11,109 bases of DNA from Archangium sp. Lineage in GTDB: Bacteria; Myxococcota; Myxococcia; Myxococcales; Myxococcaceae. The notes under the pieces were generated by a model, which searched no databases, had not been told where the DNA came from, and saw only the letters and a program-made list of their open reading frames with translations. The translations under genes were made by a program, and so were the position numbers. The stretch spans positions 1 to 11,109 of the forward strand of contig JAEUJT010000160.1 of NCBI GenBank assembly GCA_016793525.1, written 5' to 3'. Positions 1-6,747 of the stretch are shown here, piece by piece. Position 1 is the stretch's first letter; each line of letters starts with the position of its first letter.

Positions 1-219
1 GACGACATCGCGAAGCTGACCGTGCGCCTGAAGGAGATGGGCCTGTCCGACGACGACATCAAGGACATGCAGCTCACCTCTGCTGACGGTGCGAAGCAGG
101 CCCGCCAGATGCTGATTCAGTTCAAGATGCAGACGATGAGCCGCGCGTTCTCGCTGGCGTCGAACCTGATGCAGATGCACGGCGAGACGATGAACAAGCT
201 CATCAGCAACGTGCGCTAA
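1..219 (+). CDS. 3' end of a small Met-rich helical protein, possible T3SS needle/inner-rod subunit (5' truncated by window)
   Basis: The frame is open from base 1 and stops at TAA 217-219, so only the last 72 residues are visible; a GTG at 22-24 is in frame but the gene probably starts outside the window. The visible part is highly helical and rich in Met, Gln and Lys. It has no hydrophobic stretch long enough for a membrane helix, and ends in a basic KLISNVR. The size, the C-terminal amphipathic helix and an end resembling the QNFR of MxiH/PrgI needle proteins, together with chaperone and sctV genes just downstream, suggest a T3SS filament subunit (SctF or SctI type). Residue identity to those families is low by eye. 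It could equally be another small secreted or cytosolic T3SS protein. Coding is secure; function is inference. Confidence 0.6.
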   Translation, partial: DDIAKLTVRLKEMGLSDDDIKDMQLTSADGAKQARQMLIQFKMQTMSRAFSLASNLMQMHGETMNKLISNVR

Positions 220-226
220 ACGTTCG

Positions 227-238
227 CGACTGCAGTCG
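227..238. repeat. 12-bp perfect palindrome just after the first stop codon
   Basis: CGACTGCAGTCG reads identically on both strands. It lies 7 bp after the TAA of the truncated gene and 16 bp before the terminator stem. It could be a binding site for a dimeric regulator, part of a 3'-end structure, or chance. No other copy was noticed in the window. Confidence 0.35.
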
Positions 239-254
239 AAGTTGCGTAGAGTCC

Positions 255-288
255 GCGGGCACCCTTTCTCGGGTGCCCGCTTTTTTTT
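255..288 (+). terminator. Strong Rho-independent terminator inside the T3SS gene run
   Basis: A perfect 10-bp GC-rich stem, GCGGGCACCC (255-264) and GGGTGCCCGC (271-280), encloses a 6-nt loop (TTTCTC). It is followed directly by eight T residues (281-288). This is a textbook intrinsic terminator for the upstream gene. The next gene's ribosome-binding site starts at 289, so there is no room for a complete promoter between the T-tract and that gene. The chaperone and sctV genes must be reached by read-through or from a promoter that overlaps the hairpin. Confidence 0.93.
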
Positions 289-294
289 GAGGGG
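289..294 (+). promoter_or_regulatory. Shine-Dalgarno sequence fixing the chaperone start
   Basis: GAGGGG lies 4 nt upstream of ATG 299-301, directly abutting the terminator T-tract. It supports ATG 299 over an in-frame upstream start at 242, which would have to be translated through the terminator hairpin. Confidence 0.7.
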
Positions 295-298
295 CAAC

Positions 299-937
299 AT
301 GGCCGACGAAAAGAAAGACGACGTCAACCCGATCACGCCGGGCTGGGAGAAGCAGCTCTACACGCCCGAGCGCATGAAGCAGTGGTTCGACGGTGACATC
401 TCGTTTCAAGAACTCAACAAGATCTCGGGCCCCGAGATGCTGCAGATGGCCATCTTCGGCTTTCAGCAGTACGAGCAAGGCAAGTACACCGAGGCCCAGA
501 CGCTGTTCGAGGCGCTGACCGACCTCGACGACAAAGAGCCGTATTACCTCATCGCGCTCGGCGCGGTGTACCTGGCGCAAGACGAGCTGAAGAAGGCCGA
601 GAAGGCCTTCAACAAGGCCATCGCGCTCAAGACCACCGAGATCTCGGCGTTCGTGAACCGCGGCGAGGTCTTCCTCCGCCAAGGCTTGGTGCTCGAGGCC
701 GCGCAAGACTTCAAGAAGGCCGTCGACATGGATCCCGAAGGCAAAGACCCGCTGAGCCAGCGCGCTCGGTTGTTGGCCGCCGCCGCTCTGGAGATGCTCG
801 AAGGCGCCGAAGGCGATACGCCGGCTCCGAAAAAGGCTGCTCCGCAGAAAGCCGCCCCTCCCAAAGGCGTGCCGGCCGCCGCGAAGAAGGTCGAAAAGAA
901 GCCAGCACCGAAAGCCGCCGCCGCCAAGAAGCGCTGA
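299..937 (+). CDS. SycD/LcrH-like TPR chaperone of type III secretion with a basic Lys/Ala/Pro tail
   Basis: The product is 212 aa, predicted cytosolic. Three tandem TPR-type helical pairs occupy about residues 46-147, with the pattern of class II T3SS chaperones (SycD, LcrH, IpgC): FGFQQYEQGKYTEAQTLFEA, then LGAVYLAQDELKKAEKAF, then NRGEVFLRQGLVLEAAQDF. Family members bind translocator proteins before export and are about 160-170 aa. This one has a 45-residue N-terminal extension and an unusual tail (about 174-212) made almost only of Lys, Ala, Pro and Gln, resembling histone H1-like tails. The gene ends 15 bp before sctV, so the two are almost certainly cotranscribed. ATG 299 is chosen because a GAGGGG precedes it. 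A generic TPR protein is the alternative, but adjacency to sctV favours the chaperone reading. Confidence 0.82.
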   Translation: MADEKKDDVNPITPGWEKQLYTPERMKQWFDGDISFQELNKISGPEMLQMAIFGFQQYEQGKYTEAQTLFEALTDLDDKEPYYLIALGAVYLAQDELKKAEKAFNKAIALKTTEISAFVNRGEVFLRQGLVLEAAQDFKKAVDMDPEGKDPLSQRARLLAAAALEMLEGAEGDTPAPKKAAPQKAAPPKGVPAAAKKVEKKPAPKAAAAKKR

Positions 938-952
938 TCGACGTCGGGCCCG

Positions 953-3079
953 ATGGCAGCCAACCCGAACCAATTCGTTCAGAAGTACGCCGACATCCTG
1001 TTGGCGGTGGTGGTCATTGCCATCATCGGCATGATGATCGTGCCGCTGCCGACGTTGCTGCTCGACATTCTGCTGACCATCAACATCAGCATCTCGGTCC
1101 TCATTCTGTTGATCTCGCTCTACATTCCTGGAGCGTTGCAGATCAGCGTGTTCCCGACGCTGCTGCTGATCACCACCATGTACCGGCTGGCGCTGACGGT
1201 CTCGACCACGCGCCTCATTCTCTCGACGGGCGATGCCGGTGAAGTGGTCTTCGCCTTCGGCAACTTCGTCGCGCGCGGCAACTTCGTCGTCGGTGGCATC
1301 GTCTTCGTCATTCTGGTGGTGGTGAACTTCATCGTCATCTCCAAAGGCTCGGAGCGCGTGGCCGAAGTGGCCGCTCGTTTCACGCTCGACGCCATGCCCG
1401 GCAAGCAGATGTCGATCGACGCCGACATGCGCGCCGGTTCGATGGAGATGGATGAAGGCAAGCGCAAGCGCCGCGACCTCGAGCGCGAGAGCCAGCTCTT
1501 CGGCTCGATGGACGGCGCGATGAAGTTCGTCAAAGGCGACGCCATCGCCGGCATCATCATCACCGTCGTCAACATCGTCGGCGGTCTGTCCATCGGTGTG
1601 CTGCAGAAGGGTATGAGCGCGGCCGAGGCGGCGCAGAAGTACGCGCTGCTCACCATCGGCGACGGTTTGGTGGGCATGATCCCCGCGATTCTCATCTCCA
1701 CCGCGGCCGGCATCATCGTGACCCGCGTTGGCGGCGAGACCGAGGGCTCGAACCTGGGCCAAGACATCGGTGGCCAGCTGCTGGCGTACCCCCGCGCCAT
1801 CGCCATCGCCGCGGGCATGTTGCTCGCGCTCGGCCTGGTGCCGGGCCTGCCGAAGATCCCGTTTTTCCTGCTCGCGGCTGCGGCCGGCGGCGTGGCGTAC
1901 ATGTTGATGCGTCACCAGAAGCGGGTGGCGAGCGGCGAGGTCGACGAAGCGGCCGCGTCAGACGTGCCGGGCGACGAGGCGCCGGCCTCGGCGGAGCCTC
2001 AGCCGAAGGAGCCGATCAACCCCGACTCCGAGATCTTCATTCCGGTGGTGACCCCCATCGTGCTCGAGGTCTCTGACGCGCTTGTGCCGTTCGTCGACTC
2101 GCGGCAGGACAACGGCAAGTTCCTCTTTGAGCTGGTGCCGTTCATGCGCGACGGCCTGTTCGTCGAGCTCGGAGTGCGGTTCCCCGGCGTGCGCGCGCGC
2201 GGCAACCCTGGGCTCCCGCCGGGCTCGTACCAGATTCAGATCAACGAAGTGCCGGTGGTGACGGGCCAGGCCACGCTCGGCCACGTTCTGGTGAACGACA
2301 CGGTCGACCGTCTGAAGCTGATGAACGTCGAGGGTTTCGAAGCCGTCAACCCGGCGACACGGCAGCCCGCGGCCTGGGTGCCCGAAGAGAACAAGGAGAC
2401 GCTCGAGGCGGCGGGGCTCACGACGTGGGACGTGCCCGGCTACATGATTCTGCACCTGGCGGCGGTGCTGCGCCGGTACGCGCGTGAGTTCATCGGCGTG
2501 CAAGAAGTCCAGACCATGCTCGAGCAGCTCGAGAAGGCCTTCCCCGCGACGGTGAAAGAGGTCGTGCCGAAGGTGGTCTCGATTCTCAAGCTGTCAGACA
2601 TTCTCGGCCGGCTGGTCGAAGAGGAGATCTCTGTTCGCGACCTGCGCGGCGTGCTCCAGGCCTTGGCGGAGAATGGGCAGACCGAGGCCGACAGCGTGAT
2701 GCTCACCGAACACGTGCGTGCGTCGCTCAAGCGGTACGTGTCGAACAAGTTCGCCCGCGGCACCAACACCCTCATCGTGTACCTGCTCGACCCGCAGATC
2801 GAGGAGGCGGTGCGCAGCAGCATCAAGCGCACCAGTGCGGGTACCCACCTCGCGCTCGAGCCTGACGTGGCGCAGGAAATCGTGCAGGCCGTGAAGAACG
2901 AGTGCGGCCACCTCCCTCCGACCGCGCAGCGGCCAGTCATTCTCACCGCGATGGACATTCGGCGGTACGTGCGCAAGCTGCTCGAGTACGAGTTCAACCC
3001 GCCGTTTTCGGTGGTGAGCTACCAAGAGCTGTCGCCCGAGCTGAACATTCAGCCGGTAGCGCGCATCAGCTTGGGGTGA
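953..3079 (+). CDS. sctV: Type III secretion export-gate protein SctV (FlhA/LcrD/InvA family)
   Basis: The 708-aa length is normal for this family. Residues 1-320 are the membrane domain with about eight hydrophobic segments (near 14-31, 35-58, 64-82, 112-130, 196-215, 235-257, 282-298 and 302-318). The FHIPEP-family signature is clear: YRLALTVSTTRLIL, GNFVVGG, then RVAEVAARFTLDAMPGKQMS followed by IDADMR (about 77-160), and KGDAIAG at 194-200. An acidic/Pro-rich linker (about 322-357) leads to the cytoplasmic domain (about 360-708), which in known members forms a nonamer that receives export substrates and chaperones. The SycD-like gene 15 bp upstream argues for an injectisome-type rather than flagellar system. 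SctV normally works with SctR, S, T, U and N, none of which is in the window. ATG 953 has no good Shine-Dalgarno and is probably translationally coupled. Confidence 0.95.
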   Translation: MAANPNQFVQKYADILLAVVVIAIIGMMIVPLPTLLLDILLTINISISVLILLISLYIPGALQISVFPTLLLITTMYRLALTVSTTRLILSTGDAGEVVFAFGNFVARGNFVVGGIVFVILVVVNFIVISKGSERVAEVAARFTLDAMPGKQMSIDADMRAGSMEMDEGKRKRRDLERESQLFGSMDGAMKFVKGDAIAGIIITVVNIVGGLSIGVLQKGMSAAEAAQKYALLTIGDGLVGMIPAILISTAAGIIVTRVGGETEGSNLGQDIGGQLLAYPRAIAIAAGMLLALGLVPGLPKIPFFLLAAAAGGVAYMLMRHQKRVASGEVDEAAASDVPGDEAPASAEPQPKEPINPDSEIFIPVVTPIVLEVSDALVPFVDSRQDNGKFLFELVPFMRDGLFVELGVRFPGVRARGNPGLPPGSYQIQINEVPVVTGQATLGHVLVNDTVDRLKLMNVEGFEAVNPATRQPAAWVPEENKETLEAAGLTTWDVPGYMILHLAAVLRRYAREFIGVQEVQTMLEQLEKAFPATVKEVVPKVVSILKLSDILGRLVEEEISVRDLRGVLQALAENGQTEADSVMLTEHVRASLKRYVSNKFARGTNTLIVYLLDPQIEEAVRSSIKRTSAGTHLALEPDVAQEIVQAVKNECGHLPPTAQRPVILTAMDIRRYVRKLLEYEFNPPFSVVSYQELSPELNIQPVARISLG

Positions 3080-3082
3080 GCG

Positions 3083-4222
3083 TCAGGCGCCAGCGAGCAA
3101 CAGGCCCAGAATCACCAGCCCGGCGATGATCAGCAGCGCGATCGCTCCGAGGGCGGCGAGGCTCTTCTTGTTCGAGACGTCGATGAACCGGCCCAGACCT
3201 TCGGCCGGCTCGTCGTCGCGGGTGTCGATGCGGCTCTGTTCACCCTCGTCGCCATCATCGGCGTCGTTGCCCGCGTCGCTCTCGTCTCCGCCCGATGAGG
3301 CCTCGTCACCGCCCGAAGCGTCGGCGCTGCTGTCGTCGGCCGCCGCGTCGTCGTCGGAGCCCTCATCTTCGGATGCAGCTCCGTCGCCGTCGGCGTCGGA
3401 GTCGGCCGACCCCTCGTCGGGGCTGGCGGTCACCGGAGCGAGGCCCGAGGCCTTCACGCTCAGGGTGCCTTCTGCCTCATCGTCGCGGGCTGACGCGAGC
3501 AGCGGGGCGTCGCGCACCTCTGACGGGTCGATGAAGAGCAGCTTGGTGTTGCCGATCTGCACCTCGTCGCGGTCTTTCAGCGTGACGCGCGCTTCGCGCT
3601 TCTTGTTCACGCGAATGCCGTTGCGGCTGCCGAGATCTTCGACGTGGGTGCCGGACCAATCACGGCGAATCTTCACGTGCCGGCGCGAGACGAGGTCGTC
3701 GTGGAGCTGAATGTCGGCGGTCTCGTCGCGGCCGACGAAATATTCCTGAGCGTCGCCGATGTCGAAGCGCTGGCCTTCGCGAGGGCCGTTCATGATGCGC
3801 AGGTAGGGGAGGTCGCCTCCGGCCGAGAGGCCCTTCATTACGTCTTTGACGACCTTGCGGGCGAGGAAGCTCGTCTTGCCGGTGCGGTCTTCACCTTCGT
3901 CGGCCTCGACGACCCGATCGAAGATGATGTCGAACTGCGCGATACCGATGGTGTCACCGTTGCGTAGCAGCCGCTTCTCGCCCTTGGGCAGCTTGGTGCC
4001 GTTGACGTTGGTGCCGTACGCGCTGCCGAGATCTTCGAGGAAGAAGAGGGTGTCGTCGCGGGAGATGCGCGCGTGGTTGCGGGAGACCGCTTGCTGCGCG
4101 AGCTGAACGTCGCAGGTGGCTTCGCGGCCGAAGGTGATGGTGTCTCCGTCGAGCACGACGATCTTGGGCTTCTCGCCGCCCGCCTCTCCGCCGCGCATCG
4201 TCACTGTGAGGCGAACGCTCAT
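3083..4222 (-). CDS. Tandem FHA-domain protein with acidic linker and C-terminal membrane anchor
   Basis: The product is 379 aa. Two forkhead-associated domains bind phosphothreonine peptides in known members. FHA1 (about 20-104) has FGREATCDVQL, SRNH (47-50) and DLGSAYGTNVNG; FHA2 (about 140-232) has FVGRDETADIQL, SRRH (179-182) and EDLGSRNGIRVN. Both keep the Gly-Arg, Ser-x-x-His and Asn-Gly landmarks, so both are probably functional. Residues about 265-342 are an Asp/Ser/Ala/Gly-rich, strongly acidic, disordered stretch. A single hydrophobic helix (354-377) ends the protein, giving a tail-anchored topology with the FHA domains in the cytoplasm. It follows the TPR lipoprotein by 3 bp and has no clear Shine-Dalgarno, so coupling is likely. 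Its 3' end faces sctV with 3 bp between stops. SctD ring proteins also carry a cytoplasmic FHA fold, but the periplasmic ring domain is absent here, so it is not a normal SctD. Confidence 0.9.
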   Translation of the reverse strand: MSVRLTVTMRGGEAGGEKPKIVVLDGDTITFGREATCDVQLAQQAVSRNHARISRDDTLFFLEDLGSAYGTNVNGTKLPKGEKRLLRNGDTIGIAQFDIIFDRVVEADEGEDRTGKTSFLARKVVKDVMKGLSAGGDLPYLRIMNGPREGQRFDIGDAQEYFVGRDETADIQLHDDLVSRRHVKIRRDWSGTHVEDLGSRNGIRVNKKREARVTLKDRDEVQIGNTKLLFIDPSEVRDAPLLASARDDEAEGTLSVKASGLAPVTASPDEGSADSDADGDGAASEDEGSDDDAAADDSSADASGGDEASSGGDESDAGNDADDGDEGEQSRIDTRDDEPAEGLGRFIDVSNKKSLAALGAIALLIIAGLVILGLLLAGA

Positions 4223-4225
4223 CGC

Positions 4226-5263
4226 TCAGTCGCGAACGAAGGTGCGGCAGGTGGCGACCTGGGTCGGGAAGTCGGCCTGGGTGGCGAACTTCAGAAAGTT
4301 CGTGCACGCGGTGGTGGCGTTCTTGTCGTCGCTGCGGCCCTTGAAGAGCTCGAACAGGCCGAAGTGACACAGCGCGTATTTGCCGTCGTGTTTGAGACAC
4401 TTCTTGTAGGCGCGCTCCTCGTCATTGACCAACCCCTGGTCGCGGTACTTGAGCGCGGCGGAATATTCAGACTCGGCGGTGGTGGCGCCGGCCTGGCGCT
4501 GCTTGAGCTCTTCGAGCGCCTTGTCCTGCAGCTTGCACTTCTTCTCGGCGATGATGATGTTGTTGCGGCACTCGGCCTTGTTGGCGTCGGTCTCGATGCA
4601 CGACGCGTACGACTCTTTGCCGTCGCAGGGCTTTCCGGCCTCCATGTACGCGTTGCCCTGCTGGAGCCACGCGTCGACGAAGCTGGGGCTGAGCTCGACG
4701 GCGCGCGAGTACTCGGCGATGGCGGTGTCGTAGTCTTTTTCGTCGAAGGCCAAGTTGCCGAGCTGGGCGTGGGCGTCGGCGAGGTTGGGGTTGATCTCGA
4801 GGAGCGTTCGCAGCTCCTTGTGCGCCTTGTCGGGCTGCTTCAAGCCGATGAACGCCAGTGCCAGGTTGAAGCGGGCCTCGAGGTAGTCGGGGTTGACGCG
4901 GAGCGCGCGCTGGAAGTTGTCGTGCGCTTTGCCGAACGCCTGCTCCTGCAGATAGATGAAGCCGAGGTTGTTGTACGCCTGCGCCTGCTCCTGGTTGTAG
5001 CGGAGCGCCTTGATGAACAGCTCCTTGGCCGCGGAGAGCTGGTTGCGGCGCAGGGCGATGAGGCCTTTGTTGACGTACAAGTCGGCGTACTGCGGCGAGA
5101 ACTGCAGCCCCAGGTCGCACTGCACCTCGGCGCGTTCGAGATCTCCGGCGGAGAGGTACTGCGCGCACAGCTCGTTGCACTCGAGCGCGCGCTGAGTGGG
5201 CGGCGGAATGCCGAAACAACCGACGAAGAGGATCAGGGGCACCGTGACGAGCCAGCGCGTCAT
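4226..5263 (-). CDS. Cys-rich TPR lipoprotein, probably envelope-anchored (Tgl/PilF-like at most)
   Basis: The product is 345 aa. A short signal (MTRWLVTVPLILFVGC) ends in a loose lipobox with lipidation at Cys16. About six TPR units follow (roughly 24-57, 58-91, 92-125, 126-159, 160-193 and 194-227), with typical pieces such as AYNNLGFIYLQEQAFGKAHD and AHAQLGNLAFDEKDYDTAI. The C-terminal 120 residues are less regular and rich in Cys. In all there are 12 Cys (16, 29, 33, 49, 213, 222, 232, 243, 289, 299, 320, 339), unusual for a TPR protein and suggesting disulfides in the periplasm. TPR lipoproteins of this type include pilotins for secretin assembly (Tgl, PilF/PilW), but the match is only general. 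ATG 5263 is chosen because the signal peptide starts there; the frame stays open far upstream without any sensible protein. First gene of an operon with the FHA gene. Confidence 0.85.
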   Translation of the reverse strand: MTRWLVTVPLILFVGCFGIPPPTQRALECNELCAQYLSAGDLERAEVQCDLGLQFSPQYADLYVNKGLIALRRNQLSAAKELFIKALRYNQEQAQAYNNLGFIYLQEQAFGKAHDNFQRALRVNPDYLEARFNLALAFIGLKQPDKAHKELRTLLEINPNLADAHAQLGNLAFDEKDYDTAIAEYSRAVELSPSFVDAWLQQGNAYMEAGKPCDGKESYASCIETDANKAECRNNIIIAEKKCKLQDKALEELKQRQAGATTAESEYSAALKYRDQGLVNDEERAYKKCLKHDGKYALCHFGLFELFKGRSDDKNATTACTNFLKFATQADFPTQVATCRTFVRD

Positions 5264-5273
5264 GAGGCCGTGG

Positions 5274-5302
5274 AGTGTAGAGAAGCAGGTCTCCCTGGGC
5301 AA
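5274..5302 (-). promoter_or_regulatory. Sigma-70-like promoter of the TPR lipoprotein/FHA operon, likely leaderless
   Basis: Read on the minus strand, TTGCCC (5302-5297) and TACACT (5279-5274) are separated by exactly 17 nt. The -10 ends 10 nt before the ATG at 5263, so transcription would begin at or next to the start codon. No Shine-Dalgarno is present between them. Both hexamers are close to the TTGACA/TATAAT consensus. Confidence 0.55.
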
Positions 5303-5371
5303 CGAGGGCTTTTGCGCGTCCGTGTCGGGGCTGTGACGTACGAAAAGCGGTGAGCCGCCGAGGCCGACGAG

Positions 5372-5377
5372 TACGAT
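5372..5377 (+). promoter_or_regulatory. -10-like hexamer upstream of the beta-barrel gene
   Basis: TACGAT ends 9 nt before ATG 5387. No Shine-Dalgarno is visible (the bases before the ATG are GCTCCGCCC), and no good -35 lies at 16-18 bp. The position matches a leaderless transcript as seen upstream of neighbouring genes. Motif-level evidence only. Confidence 0.4.
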
Positions 5378-5386
5378 GCTCCGCCC

Positions 5387-5950
5387 ATGAGTGCTTCGTT
5401 TCGTCGGATCGCGATGCTGAGCGCGGTGATGCTGGCATCGAGCGCGTGGGCCAGCGCCAGCTTCGCCAACCGCAGCCTGGGCGTCAGCGTCTCCGGCTTC
5501 AAGCTGGTGAGCGACAGCGAGCTCATCGACTGGGGCGTGCCGATCTCGATCGAGGGCGGGTACTACCTCGACAACGGCTTCGAGGCCTTCGTGCGCGCCT
5601 CGTTCATGTTCGCGTACCAGCGCGCCTTCGTGCAGGCGAACGGCGAAGGCGGCATCGTGATCGCCGGCGGCGGGCAGGTCGGCCTTCGGTACCTCTTCTC
5701 CGAAGAAAGCCTGCGCCCCTACGTCGATCTGCACTTCGCTGGTTTCTACGTCTCGCGCGACGCGACGCTCCAAGGCACGGGCGTGGCGCCGAACGGGCTG
5801 TGGGGGCCAGGGGTGTCGGTCGGGCTCGACTACTTCGTGGGCGACAGCATCTCCATCGGCGGGCGCGCGTACGTCGACCTGTTCATCGCGCTCAACACGC
5901 CGCTGCGGTGGGCGCTGGGCGGCGGGCTCAACGTCGCGACGTATTTCTGA
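5387..5950 (+). CDS. Small outer-membrane beta-barrel protein (secreted, hypothetical)
   Basis: The product is 187 aa. The N-terminus is a classic Sec signal: basic SFRR, then a hydrophobic core (IAMLSAVMLASSAWASA), with cleavage likely after ASA at 22-24 or SFA at 25-27. The mature part has alternating polar/hydrophobic strands with many Gly and aromatic residues: GVSVSGFKL, ISIEGGYYLDNGFEAFVRAS, GGGQVGLRYLF, LRPYVDLHFAGFYVSR and GVSVGLDYFVGDSISIGGRA. It ends in ...LNVATYF, with the terminal Phe expected of BAM substrates. Length fits an eight-stranded barrel of the OmpA/OmpW or opacity-protein kind; the specific family is not recognised. It is divergent from the TPR lipoprotein operon (123 bp between starts), and its 3' end overlaps the convergent RDD gene by 23 bp. 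No substrate can be inferred. Confidence 0.8.
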   Translation: MSASFRRIAMLSAVMLASSAWASASFANRSLGVSVSGFKLVSDSELIDWGVPISIEGGYYLDNGFEAFVRASFMFAYQRAFVQANGEGGIVIAGGGQVGLRYLFSEESLRPYVDLHFAGFYVSRDATLQGTGVAPNGLWGPGVSVGLDYFVGDSISIGGRAYVDLFIALNTPLRWALGGGLNVATYF

Positions 5951-6728
5951 GCGGCGCCGGGCCGGCGCGCGCTGAGCGCCTCGCCACCACCGCGCCGGCC
6001 ACCAACGTCACCAGCTTTTCATCGGACACGTGAGGCGGCTGCAGCAGGCCGTGCGTGTCTCGTAGCCACGCGGCGAGGCGGCCGAAGAGCGCCAAGCGGG
6101 CGTCGACGATGAGCTCTTCGCGGCGCAGCGCGGCGGAGACGACGACGTTCTCCTCCTCCGCGGTGAACTTGGCGACGCGGTCGAAGAAGCGCACGTCGAG
6201 CGCCGTGGCGGCGTCGACGCTCGGCGTGGGCAGCGCGGCGGGAATCTCGAGGCGGCGCTCCCGCACCACGATGGTGCCGGCCCACACGTCTCCGAGGCGC
6301 TGGTGCCGTTGGGAGAAGAGGGCTGACAGGCCTCCGACCAGGTACAGCAGCGGGAGCTTGTCGACGGGCCGCGCGAGATTCCGCAGCACCGCCTGCCATG
6401 GACCGACGCGCACGCCGCTCTCCTGCAGCACCCGCAGGCCCATGGCGCGTTTCCCCGGGGTCTGGCCGTTCCACGCGGCCTCGAAGGCCATGAGGGTTCC
6501 CCAGTCGGTGAGGAACCAGATGATGAAGATGAAGGGTGGGGCGAGGCCGCCGAGGGCGAGAGAGGTCGCGATGATGATGGCGAGCGACAACACGATCGTC
6601 AGAAGCGTGTCGATGGCCAGGGCGACGCCTCGGCTCACCAAGCCGGCGAGAACGAAGTCGAACTCCACGAACTCCGGCGTTCGCACGGTGTGGAGCCCGT
6701 CGAGCCGGAGCGGCGCTGTTTCTGCCAT
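5928..6728 (-). CDS. RDD-family integral membrane protein
   Basis: The product is 266 aa. The RDD domain spans about 20-155. The first helix carries the name-giving pattern (SRGVALAIDTLLTIVLSLAI, Arg33 and Asp40), followed by a second membrane segment (FIFIIWFLTDWGTLMAF), the conserved loop WNGQTPGKRAMGLRV (86-100), and the third Asp-containing motif RHQRLGDVWAGT (141-152). After about residue 160 comes a 100-residue charged cytosolic tail with no recognised domain. Transport has been proposed for some RDD proteins, but no general function is settled. The divergent neighbour is a SpoIIM-family protein; the RDD/SpoIIM pairing recurs in bacterial clusters with MoxR ATPases and DUF58 proteins, none of which is in this window. 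ATG 6728 has no Shine-Dalgarno. The 3' end overlaps the beta-barrel gene by 23 bp. Confidence 0.88.
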   Translation of the reverse strand: MAETAPLRLDGLHTVRTPEFVEFDFVLAGLVSRGVALAIDTLLTIVLSLAIIIATSLALGGLAPPFIFIIWFLTDWGTLMAFEAAWNGQTPGKRAMGLRVLQESGVRVGPWQAVLRNLARPVDKLPLLYLVGGLSALFSQRHQRLGDVWAGTIVVRERRLEIPAALPTPSVDAATALDVRFFDRVAKFTAEEENVVVSAALRREELIVDARLALFGRLAAWLRDTHGLLQPPHVSDEKLVTLVAGAVVARRSARAGPAPLRNTSRR

Positions 6729-6735
6729 CGCGGCG

Positions 6736-6741
6736 AATGTA
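6736..6741 (-). promoter_or_regulatory. -10-like hexamer upstream of the RDD gene
   Basis: On the minus strand TACATT ends 7 nt before ATG 6728. No Shine-Dalgarno is present, and any -35 would fall at the first codons of the divergent SpoIIM-family gene. Fits a leaderless transcript. Motif-level evidence only. Confidence 0.4.
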
Positions 6742-6747
6742 GCCCAG

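Noticed and set aside
203..1915. A long (570-codon) minus-strand open frame
   Set aside because: It is antisense to the chaperone and sctV genes and its product is a low-complexity mix of His, Asp, Arg and Gln, typical of a GC-rich shadow frame.
953..3079. Calling the export gate a flagellar FlhA
   Set aside because: No flagellar genes are nearby, a SycD-like T3SS chaperone is directly upstream, and the apparent host group usually lacks flagella. Without a phylogenetic tree, this remains a context argument.
3083..4222. Calling the tandem-FHA protein SctD
   Set aside because: SctD has one cytoplasmic FHA domain, a mid-protein TM helix and a large periplasmic ring region; this protein has two FHA domains and ends just after its TM helix.
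4073..5353. A 426-codon plus-strand frame across the TPR lipoprotein gene
   Set aside because: It is rich in Val, Leu, Glu and Gly without motifs and mirrors the TPR gene, which has a signal peptide and repeat structure.
5264..5773. Upstream in-frame extension of the TPR lipoprotein by 170 residues
   Set aside because: It would bury a clear signal peptide and lipobox at residue 170 and overlap the divergent barrel gene.
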